64,000 nucleotides of DNA from Atopsyche davidsoni (lineage: Eukaryota; Arthropoda; Insecta; Trichoptera; Hydrobiosidae), in contig JAILWY010000012.1 of the NCBI GenBank assembly GCA_022113835.1, positions 10,540,001 through 10,604,000 on the forward strand, in the 5' to 3' direction. The translations under genes and the position numbers were made by a program. The notes beneath the pieces were generated by a model, which was given only the letters and a program-made list of their open reading frames with translations, did no database searches and was not told where the DNA came from. Shown piece by piece: positions 49,261 to 61,494 of this stretch (its first letter is position 1; every line of letters begins with the position of its first letter).

Positions 49261-51326
49261 GCTGCACAAAGACTGCCAGAGATGAGCTTTGCAGATTTTT
49301 CTTTAGTTTTCCCCTCTACTCATTACCGTATCTCGCGATAAAAGGACACCCTATTAAAATAAACCGCTTCCGTGAAAAACCCTTTTCATTTACCTATACA
49401 CGGATTGACGAGATGATTTGCATTTTAAACAGGTCGGCTTAACCCCGTGCGGAAGAAATACGATGAGCCTAGCGTTTTTGGACACGAAAAGGTGCGCTTC
49501 TCTCGCAATAAAATATCCGATTATTATTAATACATAATTTAAATATCTCGATGATTATTGGAAAATACTTTTTCATTGCTAAATTATGTTTAATGATAAA
49601 TATAGCTGTATGAGATCATTTATTTTTAATATAAATATAAATACGTCTACCGTTCATTTACAATAAACATTTTTTTCCTCAGTGGTCAGAATAATAAAAT
49701 GATTGATTCAATTTAAGACGTTGTGTCGCAACCGATAACATGTGTTATGATTTTTCACAATGAAGAAGTGTCGACTCACAAGAGGCTTTATGACTTTTTG
49801 TGTGGCAATACAGTCCCCATACAAAAATCGATCGAATGCTTTCACTCAACCTCATAAATCAAGAATGAGTATGTCAGGGAAAAACACAAGTATATTAACC
49901 GCAAGGACCTCACCTCATATGTCACCTGGTAGTAAAGACATCTAATTTTTAATATCTAAAGAAACAATCACGGATTGAACTATTCAGCGCCAGTTGTTGT
50001 GCGATACTTATATTTAAATTCATGTCAAAAGTAAAGAAAATATTTATGTTGACATCTGTATCCACTTTTATTCTAAATACCGAAAATAACCTTATCGTTT
50101 TTTCTACTCGACTTCTCTCCGGTCTCTCCGAAAACTCCAAGCTGAAAAAAATATGAATTAATGCCTCACTTTTTATAAAAAAACATTACTCGCGTTTTAG
50201 ATTCTTATAGCGCTTAATTTATTCACGCGCAATAATACTTAGTACTTGATATTGTGTTAAATAAATAAAAAATAAAGCGGCTCACCTCGCAATAACCGTT
50301 TGCCACCCCTGGCTTATTTTACGCGCCATTTACTTCCACGGTGTCTCCTCCGTTACATGCTGATTAACACTAAAATATCGTTACTAAATTCCATTTAATG
50401 AGAAAACCAACACAAATATCCGCTTACTCGAGGACAATATATAAACACATTACGTATCCATACCGCTCACAAGCTTCAAATGTTTCAAATGGAAATGCAC
50501 TTTTATATTTTTCGCTATATCACAGGTGTGTCCGGTGGATATTGTACTTGTCAGGTGCCAGCTGGGACCTGTCAAAGCCCGTCATATTTCGACAAACGAC
50601 GAGGAATTCCGGTAGTATTTTCACGCCAAAACCGTAACTCTTTTGTGACTCGGTGAGTCGACCGCCGAGAGAGCTGGTTTATAATTCATCACTTGGTCAA
50701 TGAAATAGCACAAGTCTGCCAAAATACCTTTTTCCTACAATATTTCGTACGACTGCTTAAAAAAATTAAGAACAAAATCAATTTAATTTGTATAAGTACT
50801 TTTATTACAATTTTTTTTAATTTGTTAAATATACTCATCTTGGCACTTTCAATATCCGATTTCAGAATTATCAAAGTATCCCTTGTGCTCTAACTTGTAA
50901 CAGAAATGCAAGCCTCGACTCGGTCACTTTACTCAGTGCAAAGAAAGCGCACTCAAACATTGAAGTTTTCTTATTTTCCCTGTCGGAAAATATCAGAGTT
51001 CAAATATGAACATTTTCTTGTGACACAGGAGAATCTGCGAAGATAATCTCACTTTACTCGTATCTAATGACACTTGCGATGATGTCTAAACGTAATAAAC
51101 ACTTTTATCGATAGTAATTTCAAAATGTTATCACGACTAATTGTTCTTATTTATATTGTGTTATAATTGAAGCGATTAAATTTTATTATAAGAACTACAG
51201 ATAATATTTTAAAAAGCAGAAGATCAAATGTACGACAACAAGTTAGAATGGTTTATTTAAACGAGAAGAGTGCAATAATGTAAGTAAATATTTATAAAGA
51301 CTTTTTTTTTCATTATTTATTACCTG

Positions 51327-51359
51327 CCTACAGCTTATTTAGAAAAACAAGGCTGTAGG
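51327..51359. repeat. 8-bp perfect stem with 17-bp loop
   Basis: CCTACAGC at 51327-51334 is the exact reverse complement of GCTGTAGG at 51352-51359. It is too short for a microRNA-type hairpin without further pairing, and the loop shows little. Confidence 0.4.
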
Positions 51360-53538
51360 AAACGTCGTGAATCCGATATTCTGAAGTAACACGCTTAAAG
51401 AGATCGACTGATGCGAGGGGTTTATATATAAAACAAAAAAAACACTTTAGTTAAGCTTATAAGGTTTGAAGAGATATAAGCATTAAATGGCGTCATTCGA
51501 AGCAGGAAAAAATAACATTGTCGATGAAAAATCATACTTTTTACATTAGGATTGCGAAAATGTGTTTATTCTATTCAATTCTTTTAGCGTTCATCTGAGT
51601 GTAATAAATTTTTGTTGAGATATTCAAAATCTCGCCATAGATAACGAAATTTCACCAAGAATATGAACAGCTATTTTCCGGTTGCCATATTCAGAATCCA
51701 ATCCAACGACGATTTATGACTATTGCATTTGAAAAACTAACCTTTCGCGTATCATATCCAATAGCGGAGAATTGGGAGTTTAATTTATCCACAGATGTGG
51801 CGCTGTCAGGTAATGATTGTTCTGTTTATTTAGCTCAAACGAATCAAAATTCACCCTTCCGCGAATACAGCAATCGTTTACAATTGCAATTAAACGTTTA
51901 GCAATTAAATGCTCATTACTTGCATTTCACGTTCGTTTATAACATTAATCGCGCGCTTGTGATGCTTCTGATTTTCAGCATCAGTGAACAAGTGTGGCGC
52001 TAATAGTGCTACATGCAACAGACGATGGCCTCTCAATTGCTCTTCATTCGAGAATCAATCGAACTTCAGCCAGCCATATAAACATTGAAAGCATGACAGA
52101 ACACAAACGTATTTAATGTATAGTGAGCCAGAAACAGCTTGTATCATATCATTGGAAATAATTTACTGAATTTACATCATAGATAAATCCGAGTTAAAGT
52201 TTTTATTGTTTTTTTCGTTATTGAGTTAAAATATGTTTGTAATTAAAGTAGTCTCACTAAAACTAAAGCTAATTACTAACTAGATTTCTATACTCACTTG
52301 ATTGTTTTTAAGGCGTCTAAGTATCCAAACAGTGAAATATTTTAGCAAAATTTTCAGTCCTGAGTATTTTTAAGTTGGGTTTAGATCAATCTTCGAAGTT
52401 TTGTGAACACCTCAAGGATTTATTAACGTTTTTTTGTGGTTTTATGTTAGGTACTTTGACTGCTTATATAACACATCCTCAAAAATTACTATCCATACTG
52501 ATATTAAAATATAAATAAGAAAACGTGATATCTAAATTATACTTTTGAGTAATTCCAATTTTTATTGTTTTTGTGCTTTCTAAATAAATTTCTTAAAACA
52601 TGTTCAAATCACTTTGTGAATCAGATCAAAAAATAATCCTGGTTTCACGTCTACGAACAAACAAAATATTTACATTTTAAGAATATAAATTATGAATTGT
52701 ACTTGTAGTACGGAATCTATTACAGTTCCAAACATTATACCTCCAAATAACTCTGTATCATTTTTTGTTATAATTCATTTATTAATAACCAGAAATCACC
52801 AAAACCAGAAAAGATCGCTCGATTTGGGGGGGAGGAGAATTTAACTTAAAAGTACAAGTAAAAAAATATTAAAACCTAAAGTATAAGCCAATCCAATATG
52901 ACTGTATTATTTAAAGGAGCACTAAATTGTTTTATCAGTTTTAATATGTGTGCAGGTATTAAAAAGACGTCAGAGAAATTCAGATCAATATGACCCATCA
53001 ATTAGACCCATTTATAGATTCCTGCTATTCGATCAATCATGTATGACTAGTATCAGGTGGAAACTAGAAAAATACACGAAATACTTATTTATTTCTTCGA
53101 AAAACACATTTCAGGAAACATATTGAAATATTTGTATCTGGATTAACACAAATAAAGGCTATTCTTTAGATTGTATAATCAAAAGTCTTTGCTACATTAT
53201 ATTAATATCTTATTGTTTTTACATTTCTTTGAAACAGAAAAACCTTGGGTGGTTAAATGAATGGCCTTACCACTAAAAAATATTTATTTAACAGACTAAA
53301 CAAAGCCCTCGCTTCCAAGAAAGAAGCTCAGGTCTCATTGAATATGTAATTCTTTTATGTAAAAGACGTATAAGGATTTCACTGATTAATTCTAAAAATA
53401 TATTGAATTATATGTAATTTTATATTCTGTGAATAACAAAATTCTTTATTGATGTATAAAAATTTCTATCTGACTCATATTAAAAACACATTATTAAGGA
53501 ACATGTTTCGTATCTATAGGATTTCAATAAATTTAAAA

Positions 53539-53556
53539 ATATATATATATATATAT
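53539..53556. repeat. (AT)9 microsatellite
   Basis: Nine AT units in an AT-rich context. Confidence 0.85.
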
Positions 53557-53744
53557 TAAAACAAAAATAATATTTTGCTAAATAAACTAAATAATACGAG
53601 TATTCCATAAACAAAATCATCAACTATTCAATGACTAGAAAAAATCATATCTTAGAGGACATCAAATTTGATTACGAATTGCGTTAATAATATCTGCAAT
53701 CTGATAAAGGCAGGCAATAGATTCTCGTTGAATGGCAACATTTT

Positions 53745-53935
53745 TAATCAGTTTCCGGTTCCGCGGCCGCTGATTGATTTCCATCCCACCTGTTGCCGAC
53801 GGAGCACAACCTCTGAGCGCCGCATCATTTGAATACGTTCTTTCAGGCTTAATTCGCCCCAACCCCTCAACCCCTCAACCCCTCAACCCCTCAACCCCTC
53901 AACCCCTCAACCCCTCAACCGCGTACACGTGACAG
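53745..53935. promoter_or_regulatory. GC islet ending in an 8-bp tandem array
   Basis: A CpG-bearing patch at 53755-53825 with a CCGCGGCCGC core, followed by the CCCCTCAA array. The 66-codon reverse-strand frame across it is not recognised. Confidence 0.25.
53863..53920 (-). repeat. (TTGAGGGG)7 tandem array, telomere-like on the reverse strand
   Basis: Seven perfect CCCCTCAA units plus CC. On the reverse strand this is TTGAGGGG, a G-rich short repeat like telomeric repeats but not the usual arthropod TTAGG. Seven regularly spaced G4 tracts are ideal for quadruplex formation. It is probably an ordinary minisatellite. Confidence 0.9.
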
Positions 53936-56510
53936 CAGCCCACATCTTAAGACTTTACCAAATTAAAAACCTTCATATTAATGACTAAACTAGCATTACT
54001 GTGGAATATTTTTAAAACCTTTTTAACTAAATTCTCACATTTATCTTAGCTTAAAATTATTTACCGAACACCTTTAGTGGCGTGTTGTTAAAGCACGTAA
54101 TTTACATACAGCCAAGAGATCATTTTGAATTTGTACGAATACAGAAATTCTGCTTGTTGATTATAAAAAACCTTTCATATAGTCTATGCCTTCACCGCAC
54201 GCCAGTGGTCAGAGATAATATTTGAATATTTATTTCCAAGTAAATATTTACGTAAAATATGCTTACTCTTTTTCATTCTTAATATACATATTTAGAACAA
54301 GTAGAGTTTTTAGGAAATTACCAGCCAGTGAATGCTTTCAATTTCCAAAAACTTTTTCAGACCGCACGAGAACTGAGCACGCTCACTACCGCTCATTACT
54401 TATATTACATTATATTATAAACTTAACTAAATTTAGTATTATTTACATTAGAATTTTACATAATTATATGTTAATATTAAAAAATTAAAACTGCAGACCC
54501 AAAACCATGTACTATTGCTATTCGTATATTGTGCAGCAGGTGCCTGTAGCATCTCAGCTATCTTAAAAGATTATTTGCTTACCAGATATTTAATTTTTAG
54601 CATATAGTACATTACAAACCTTAGTTCTTTATAAGTAAAGCTATTGTAGAAGTAATTTTTATAATTTTCTACCTGAAAAACCTAAGAGTATCGTACTTAA
54701 GTTGAATTATTCGCTCAGTTAAGTAAAAATTCCTTTATAGTACATCATATTTATTATGAAACAGTACTTCTGCAACTTTTCCTAGCATGCCTACATAATA
54801 AACACCAAATATATAAGAAACATTTTCTATGAAAAATCTAAAATTGATTACTGGCATTTGTGTGTCATTTTAATCTTATTTTTCTTTCCTTACTGTTTGG
54901 CTCGTTAGCTCGCACTTTGTTACTATTTTTCTCTTCCATCACTTTATTTACTACAAATACGTACGTGTTTACGCTTATCAATAAAGCATTAAGATATTTC
55001 AAATTTATTTTATACGTGTTTACTCGGCAGATGTATGTAATGTTCGCGTTTTATATTCAAGAAGCTGCACTTGCTTCATCAAATTAATGCGAGCGCATGA
55101 GAAATTTGACATTAACGGAAAATTATGCAGCGCTAGCGTTATAATTGCGTGCGGCGCAAAGTGTTCCTAATAATATTAGAGGCTTTATCTTAAGTGCTAG
55201 ACCTGCGCCCTGGTGTGGCGAGGTTGTTACTGTAAGCAATTTAAAGTTTAAAGCGCGTCTACAACATTAATACCTTCATTCCTAAATAATGGCGAGACAC
55301 ACAAAAAACACGTAGCTTCTTAAACTGATAATAACTGTCAGCTTGTCTGTTGTATTTCTCTATGTTGTTTTCAAATAGTTTTATTAAATGCGTCAATGAT
55401 AATATCCAACAAATTTTAATGCCGCTTATGTTTTTCTTCACTATAATTCCTAAATCCAAAAATATACATTTTATGCAATTTCAGCAATCAAAGATCTAAA
55501 ACAATATTTTAAATACAATGATTATGATGTTTTTATTGGTAAATCTTTTGACTTCTCTATTAAAATTTATATAAAATTATTCTTGTAATTCATGTGTTTG
55601 TATACGATAAAGCATATTATTACTCACTGTCTTAATTAAATTGCCTATACCCTGGCTGCTACAGCTCACTGTCTTGAATATGAATACTTCGTAAGATATA
55701 ACGTGGTATGTAATATTTGTGTAGAATACTATGAATATATACATAGCAACAATTTTTATGCACATTAAAAAGAGGTGTACATATTGAACTATAATTATAC
55801 TTTTATTTAAATATTTTTTTAAATCCTGGTCATTTAGCATTCTGTTGCTTTTATACACTGAAAAGCTTGAAGTTAAGCAAATCTTCCATTGAACTTAATT
55901 TCTACCTGCCTATCGTTGATTTACTTGTTGCCAAAAACTTTGACAGTCTGACGTTGGTTAGAAACATTTGTCAAATACTACTTTTCAAAAGCTATCCTTT
56001 AAAATTCATTAAAACGGTGCTCAGTTGTTTACCACCGACAAAGTATCGCCTGATGCAAAGTCAACAATGTGTTTTCAGCACCCTGATAGTTTGCTAGAAA
56101 GTCAAATATGGTTCAGTTGTGAAATGGCTGTATCTTGAAAAACAAACATTTGATCCAAATGAGATTTTTTTCTCATTCCGGACATGCTTTGTTAATCGGG
56201 CTCATCCATAGGGCGAGGGAACTGGAATCCGTTAATATTAATGAGGTAGTCACGAGGGATGTGCAGTTCTATATCACCCTTATAAGTGAAGAAGTATCAA
56301 ATAGGAATACCAATATTTATAAATAAACTTCTTACAGAACTAAAAATATTAAAAATAACAAAAACGGTTCATGTATGAAACATAATTATAAAATATTTTA
56401 GAAAACACTGTATTTTGCGTTAAATGCATTGCTTTACTAAAATAGACAACTTTAACAATTTAAAAGGCTTTTTTGTTTTAAAAATTTACATATATCTATT
56501 TTTTTATTAA
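53936..56510. other. AT-rich non-coding sequence
   Basis: Frames up to 93 codons are hydrophobic, AT-driven and unrecognised. No repeat family member or RNA is seen. Confidence 0.55.
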
Positions 56511-56511
56511 C

Positions 56512-56690
56512 GTCAATCAGATGCGTATTTATTACCCATTACGGGTTTATTATATTATTACTTATATGATTAGGCACATTAGTTCATACATAGAAGATGA
56601 TTTTAAGAAACTCTTATTTATATATTTTTCAGAGAGTTTCTTTAAATCATCTTCTATGTATGAACTAATGTGCCTAATCATATTATTAAA
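56512..56690. repeat. Palindromic tail fragment of the tRNA-like repeat family
   Basis: Positions 56512-56614 resemble the outer tail of copy A read inward (GATGCGTATTTATTACCC, then TGATTAGGCACATT). The segment then folds back: 56565-56614 and 56632-56682 form a near-perfect inverted repeat of about 50 bp with a loop of about 17 bp. The tRNA-like domain itself is missing. It is the third locus at which the family is found as an inverted repeat. Confidence 0.6.
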
Positions 56691-56904
56691 AAATTATATA
56701 ATTTTTTTACTAACATTATTACGGTTGGTTATTCGTTTTACTCATTCAACGCAGGCAGAGTCAAAGTGATACTTATTTCAATTATGAAAAAGCTCTTTTG
56801 TATATAAATCAATTTCAATGCATCCAATTTGTATAAGCTACAAGAAATGATACTTGTTATCGGGCAAGTAAAAGATACTATCTGTGTAGCGTTGAGATTA
56901 ACAA

Positions 56905-57015
56905 TGGAGCTGACACTGACTGATCTATCCGCGGCGGCTGCTGGCAGTGCGCCCGCGGGCGACGCTGCAGCCCACTCCACTGTCAATCCCATGGACACAA
57001 TAAAACCGATGGCTT
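56905..57015. other. Isolated GC-rich patch with open frames on both strands
   Basis: About 110 bp with GCGGCGGCTGCTGG-type words in very AT-rich surroundings. The forward frame 56829-57152 (107 codons) reads an alanine-rich stretch followed by STVNPMDTIKPMAFHATYK; the reverse frame gives an alanine/serine-rich stretch. Neither is recognised, and I see no clear splice pair. A captured exon fragment is possible. Confidence 0.2.
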
Positions 57016-57043
57016 TTCATGCAACCTATAAAATAATGTCACC

Positions 57044-57439
57044 CCTGAAAATATTACAACTTTTCAATAACAAAAGTACTTCAAACTCAAACTCCACCAC
57101 AGCGTCCACGAGAAATGATGAAATTTTACAGATAATATTGAAGCTGTTTTAAAAATAATTTTTCTAAAAATAAATGCAAAAAATTCGATAAATTATTTAA
57201 AACATGAAGTGAGCCAATTTTTGATTTTCATATCGTTTCATAAATTGAAAACTCTGTGTTATATAATATCGTTTGTAACGAATGTATACCTGAAAATATT
57301 ACAACTTTTCAATAAATATAACACCCATGTAGAGTGCGTGGAACTTCATCATATCGCCCACGAGAAAAACTTATATTTTACAGAAAATAATGAAGCTTTT
57401 TTAATTAAAAAAATTCTAAAAATAAATGCAAAAAAATCT
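57044..57439 (+). repeat. Diverged direct duplication, period about 245 bp
   Basis: Unit 1 (57044-57188) and unit 2 (57289-57439) both begin CCTGAAAATATTACAACTTT, share a CCACGAGAAA word and a TTTTACAGA..AATGAAGC word, and end CTAAAAATAAATGCAAAAAA. The spacer word ATATAATATCGTTT (about 57261) recurs after unit 2 at about 57460, so the repeated block extends to about 245 bp. The origin is unknown; it may be the edge of a larger decayed tandem repeat. Confidence 0.75.
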
Positions 57440-57589
57440 AATATAAAATAAAAGAAAAATATAATATCGTTTATAATTAATGCATGTTTTTAGTAAAAAA
57501 CCAAGCTTTATGGGTCGTTGCACTTTTTTATAGATTAATAGTCTACATGCATTCAATGTTTATATAAATAAGAGCATATTTAATCTAAC
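57440..57589. other. AT-rich sequence before copy D
   Basis: This holds the end of the 245-bp repeat block. Its last bases (TAACTTAATATAATT) resemble the sequence preceding the head of copy C. Confidence 0.5.
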
Positions 57590-57950
57590 TTAATATAATT
57601 GAATGGTGCGCGTCTCGGCTAAACTACAATAGATTTTAAAAATAATAATAACCAGATTTGGATATAAAAATGTTTCACTTGTTACTTTAATTAAAAAGTC
57701 CAGTGTTTGCAAATCATTAAATATTGATTAGCCCGAGCATATTGGTTCATATGTAGAATATGATTATTAAAAATTCTCACTAAATTGCAGTGGCTCGTTA
57801 GCATAGTTGGATAAATGCACCGGCCATGAAAGCTTGGGGATGTGGGTTCGAATCCCACACAAGTCACGATGATATTTCCTGAGAGTTTTCTTTAATCGTT
57901 TTCAATGTGTGAAAAAATGTGCTTAATCACATAAACATATTTTCATGAGT
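57590..57950 (+). mobile_element. tRNA-like repeat, copy D (with head, not palindromic)
   Basis: Head GAATGGTGCGCGTCTCGGCT begins at about 57601 and the tRNA-like domain is at 57790-57867, 189 bp in, as in copy C. Here the T-stem pairs perfectly (GTGGG/CCCAC) where copies A-C have a mismatch, so D may be nearer the active master sequence. It continues to CACATAAACATATT and then loses similarity. Box A and box B are exact. Confidence 0.75.
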
Positions 57951-58284
57951 AAATTTTTTGCATAATCAATATTTTTGACAGAGAGTACTTGGTGGAATTC
58001 CATTTTAATACTTTAAATAAAATACATGAGTGATACTTAAGAGTAAAAAACGCTACAGTATCACTGATTTAATATTATAAGCATTATAAGTACAAACAAC
58101 AAAATAAGTAATATACCTGAACAGATTATTACGTATTGCATATATATAAAAAAATATATATTTTAGTGATTATAGTATATTCATTTGTTGCGTGAGTACA
58201 ATAATTTTAATTACGGGAGAACTTGCTTAAAATATTTTGTTTCCATGAATGCCGTTGAACAAGTCCACAGTAGGCTGAGAAAGT
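57951..58284. other. AT-rich sequence with a terminal-repeat fragment
   Basis: Positions 58003-58032 (TTTTAATACTTTAAATAAAA then TACATGAGTG) match the left terminal inverted repeat of the element at 35861. The matching interior and right end are not found downstream, so this is a fragment. Confidence 0.4.
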
Positions 58285-58425
58285 CGTGAATTTCATCGAT
58301 CGAGCCCGTCCGGGGTCTCCGCCACATTGTGTCACATGTGAGCGGCGTCAGATGGGACTCCCCCGTCCCAGGAGGCCCTCAGGGTCCGCACAAGCGCCGG
58401 TGTGGAATACTTTAGGTCCATCATC
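58285..58425. promoter_or_regulatory. Small GC islet
   Basis: About 120 bp with CCGTCC/CCCCGTCCC words. No open frame or motif of note is seen. Confidence 0.25.
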
Positions 58426-60239
58426 TCAGTAATATAATCTGTCGGTCCACGCCTTGCCTCTGAAAAACTCTTTTAGCCCTGATACTTCCAAGCCACGTGT
58501 TTATTATCCCGCCTTTCCTTCTCTTTTGCATCTTTAATTTTTATGGTTTGCTTGTACAGGCATTATTCTTGTGTTAAGATCACTTTCATAAATCCAGCAG
58601 ATAAACAGATAATATATAAATATTTTTAAAAAAATAATAATAAAATATAAGTGAATTTATGAGAAACGTTAAAAAAACTTTTCAAATGCAGAGACGATCA
58701 AGCTTATATTGATTTAAAGCAATATATAAATGTTTTTAAATAATTTATACAAAATCGGTAAATTTAGTTCATTGTTGAATTTAACATGACAAGACAAATT
58801 TAGAAAATTTTCATATTTTACATATTTTCCTCAACAGTTAATTTTATTGCGAGAATATTCTCGGTTTCTATTTACATTTTTCTAATTACTTTTGTCTAGA
58901 AGTGCCATATGGCTTCTCTATTCTTCCATAATGCTTATGGAATGGCGATTGATTTTTTTGATTTATTGTAGGGCTAATATTCATGTTAGGCCTACCCACA
59001 TAAGTATGTGCTTTCAAAGTATGTTAGCGAATACAAAATTCGGCCGTCAGCTGCTATAGTAATATATTATATATATAGTACTTCGCAACTACCTACTGAC
59101 CTACCTACTTAATTTTGCAATATAAATATTTTTCTAGAGTTAAAAACAACTTTACAGATACTTTGTTTACCTATGTACATAATTCACATTATTCAAAATT
59201 TAAGACTGGTTCAACCACTAGCATAATTTTAAAACCCAACCAATATTCTCTAAGGGTTACTTTTTATACAATACGTCAAGAGTATTGCTTATTTCATTGC
59301 GTATATTTTTAATTTTTAAAACCCCTCGTACGTACGTTAGAACGAATTCATCTGAATAATAAATAATAAGTTTGCAGACTTCTCCACGGCTTTTGCTACA
59401 AATAATGTATTTTTACAGCGCCGCAGAGCTGCGAGTCAAATTATGGCAAAGTCAACGGAGTCAAGTTTCTTTTAATTTAATCAGTAAAGCGTTTATATGG
59501 CGGTCTGAGTTTTTATGCCCAATTAAAAATTAATATTTCTCTCAAAGTTTCTTTGAAAAAAAATTAAGATGGAAAAAAGCTGGAATTGATGGATCATTAC
59601 GCCATACAAAGAGAGCCTTTCTTTCAAATTGACGAGCGGTCGTGTACATTATCAAACAATACTCTCTTTTGAAACGAAAACTAAGCAACTTCCCAGCAGT
59701 CATACAAAGGTCGCCGTTTTTAAATATTCAATAAATCACAATTATATTTTTAAATATCAAGATCCAAAAACTTTGGGGTTTAGAGCATTTATCACACAGT
59801 CAAAAAAAAATGGCAAATGTAACCACAATTTTTTTCCGAGTCATTCATGCATTTAATCCCTCTAGTTTGATCCCAGAGAATTATCATTTCCGTTGAAATA
59901 CCAGTTTAACAAGGCTCAGCGCTTTGCATTTCTGGATAAAATAGCGGCTATATAACAGTGCAAAGGCTTACATTTTTATTTACAAAAACAAGAAAATTTG
60001 TTAGAACTGCAGATTATATACTCATATTCCAATGTACGTTTCAATCACGTATATGAGTATATTTCAGGTTCATATGATGTTTTGTATAAATACTGAAATA
60101 ATTTCTGAAGCTATGGAGAAAATTCACTGCTTAGTTTCTGAAACAAAATTCATTTTGAAAAATCAATCCTCCATCTGAGACTTCATTTTCTTCTAGCATT
60201 TTAAAGTTTGTGCGCAATAGACGCTGCTCAGAAACTTTC
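58426..60239. other. AT-rich non-coding sequence
   Basis: A 12-bp perfect stem lies at 60016-60027/60051-60062 (ATATACTCATAT) with a 23-bp loop. No gene or known repeat is seen. Confidence 0.5.
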
Positions 60240-60435
60240 CTGAACAAAAGCCCCGACCTCTCATCGGGCCTTCCATCTTTCTCCAATTTATCGAGTTTTA
60301 ATTAATGAAAGAATAGTGGTCACGATCAAAAGACGGACTCGGCTCGAGCGCGGCTCTGTCCGGCGTCTCTCCCGGTAATCTGCTTTAATTGCCTCGGTCT
60401 GCAAACTTCCAGCTTCCGAGTCGTCAATCATTATG
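60240..60435. promoter_or_regulatory. Small GC-elevated islet
   Basis: CpG-bearing sequence densest at 60335-60375. Nothing else is recognised. Confidence 0.2.
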
Positions 60436-61243
60436 TTGTGACGTAGGTTCGAGGTCGACTGAATTTACGCACAATCAAATGCAAAACCATCCCTTTGAAC
60501 CTGCTTTGCATGTCTATACAATGTTTTATGATTATATGACCGTCATTGTTTCTAACATAATTAATTTGTGGTTGTCTGCTTCCTAGATAGATACCATAAT
60601 ATGTAAATAAACATAATATGGAAATTCATCTTAAATTCGCTGGATACAGAATATTATTAAATGTGAATTCTTGGTGTTTATATATTTTAATACATAGCCA
60701 CCATCGAGAAAAAAAGCAATTCTATTGTTCTTTAAATATTGTATTTTAATACATACTTATTCAAGGAAAAAGGTACCAAAATAGCACTTTAACAAACATT
60801 TTTTAATGCTCAATAAAATATTACATCATCTGCAAATTCAAACTAAATATGATAATCGTCGATGATTATCACTTTTGCATTTTTTAAATATTGTTATTTA
60901 CGTTTTTTCCTAATATGATCAATTTATTAAAAAACTAGTTAATTCAATCGGCAAATATTTATTTTTCTCATTTCCATTAGCAAATTTGTAAAAATCAGGC
61001 ATATTAAAAATAAAATAGATATTTCTACAGTTTTAGATTTTTAAAATGTGCAAATTTTTGGAAATTTCTTTAATAAAAAAAACAAAGATTTTAAGAAAAT
61101 TTCATTGTATTATTTCCAAGGATAGCATCACAAAAAATAAATTGCTTAACACTGTTTATTGCTAAGACATTTAAAATCTTTAAAAATATTAACGACTGTA
61201 GAATAAAACACTTAAAAATTTCAGTAAAGTATAACATTAGTTG
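60436..61243. other. Very AT-rich non-coding sequence
   Basis: I see nothing supportable. Confidence 0.6.
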
Positions 61244-61494
61244 ATAATGATTAAGTACATTTTTTCAGGCAAGAATTTTTAACAATCATATCTTATGAAT
61301 AAAACAACGTACTGGCATAATAAGTACGTTGTTTCATTTATAGGATATGATTGTTAAAAATTCTTGCCTAGTACTAGTGATTCGTTGGCATAATTGGTAA
61401 TGCACCGGCCGTGTAAGCTTGGGGATGTGGTTCGAATCCCACACAAATCACGAAGATATTTTTCAATATTTGAAAAAATGTACTTAATCATTAT
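61244..61494 (+). mobile_element. tRNA-like repeat, copy E (palindromic, one tRNA-like domain)
   Basis: Outer arms 61244-61267 and 61471-61494 are perfect 24-bp inverted repeats. Inner arms 61268-61313 and 61323-61368 are 46-bp inverted repeats with three mismatches and a 9-bp loop. One tRNA-like domain (61377-61451) remains: acceptor GTGATTC/AAATCAC, exact box B GGTTCGAATCC, and a box A with one change (TGGCATAATTGG). The layout equals the A/B palindrome with one tRNA-like domain deleted. It is older and more diverged than copies A-D. Confidence 0.7.

Larger units (their letters stand above)
49261..53744. other. AT-rich non-coding sequence
   Basis: Includes a stem at 51327-51359 and an AT repeat at 53539-53556. 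Frames of 60-80 codons on both strands are unrecognised. No RNA gene is seen. Confidence 0.55.

Noticed and set aside
54105..54135. GAGATCATTTTGAA, resembling the bantam microRNA
   Set aside because: The similarity breaks after about 14 bases, and no hairpin arm lies within 100 bp.
60851..60870. GATAATC/GATTATC 7-bp inverted repeat
   Set aside because: Too short and too common in AT-rich DNA to support a feature.
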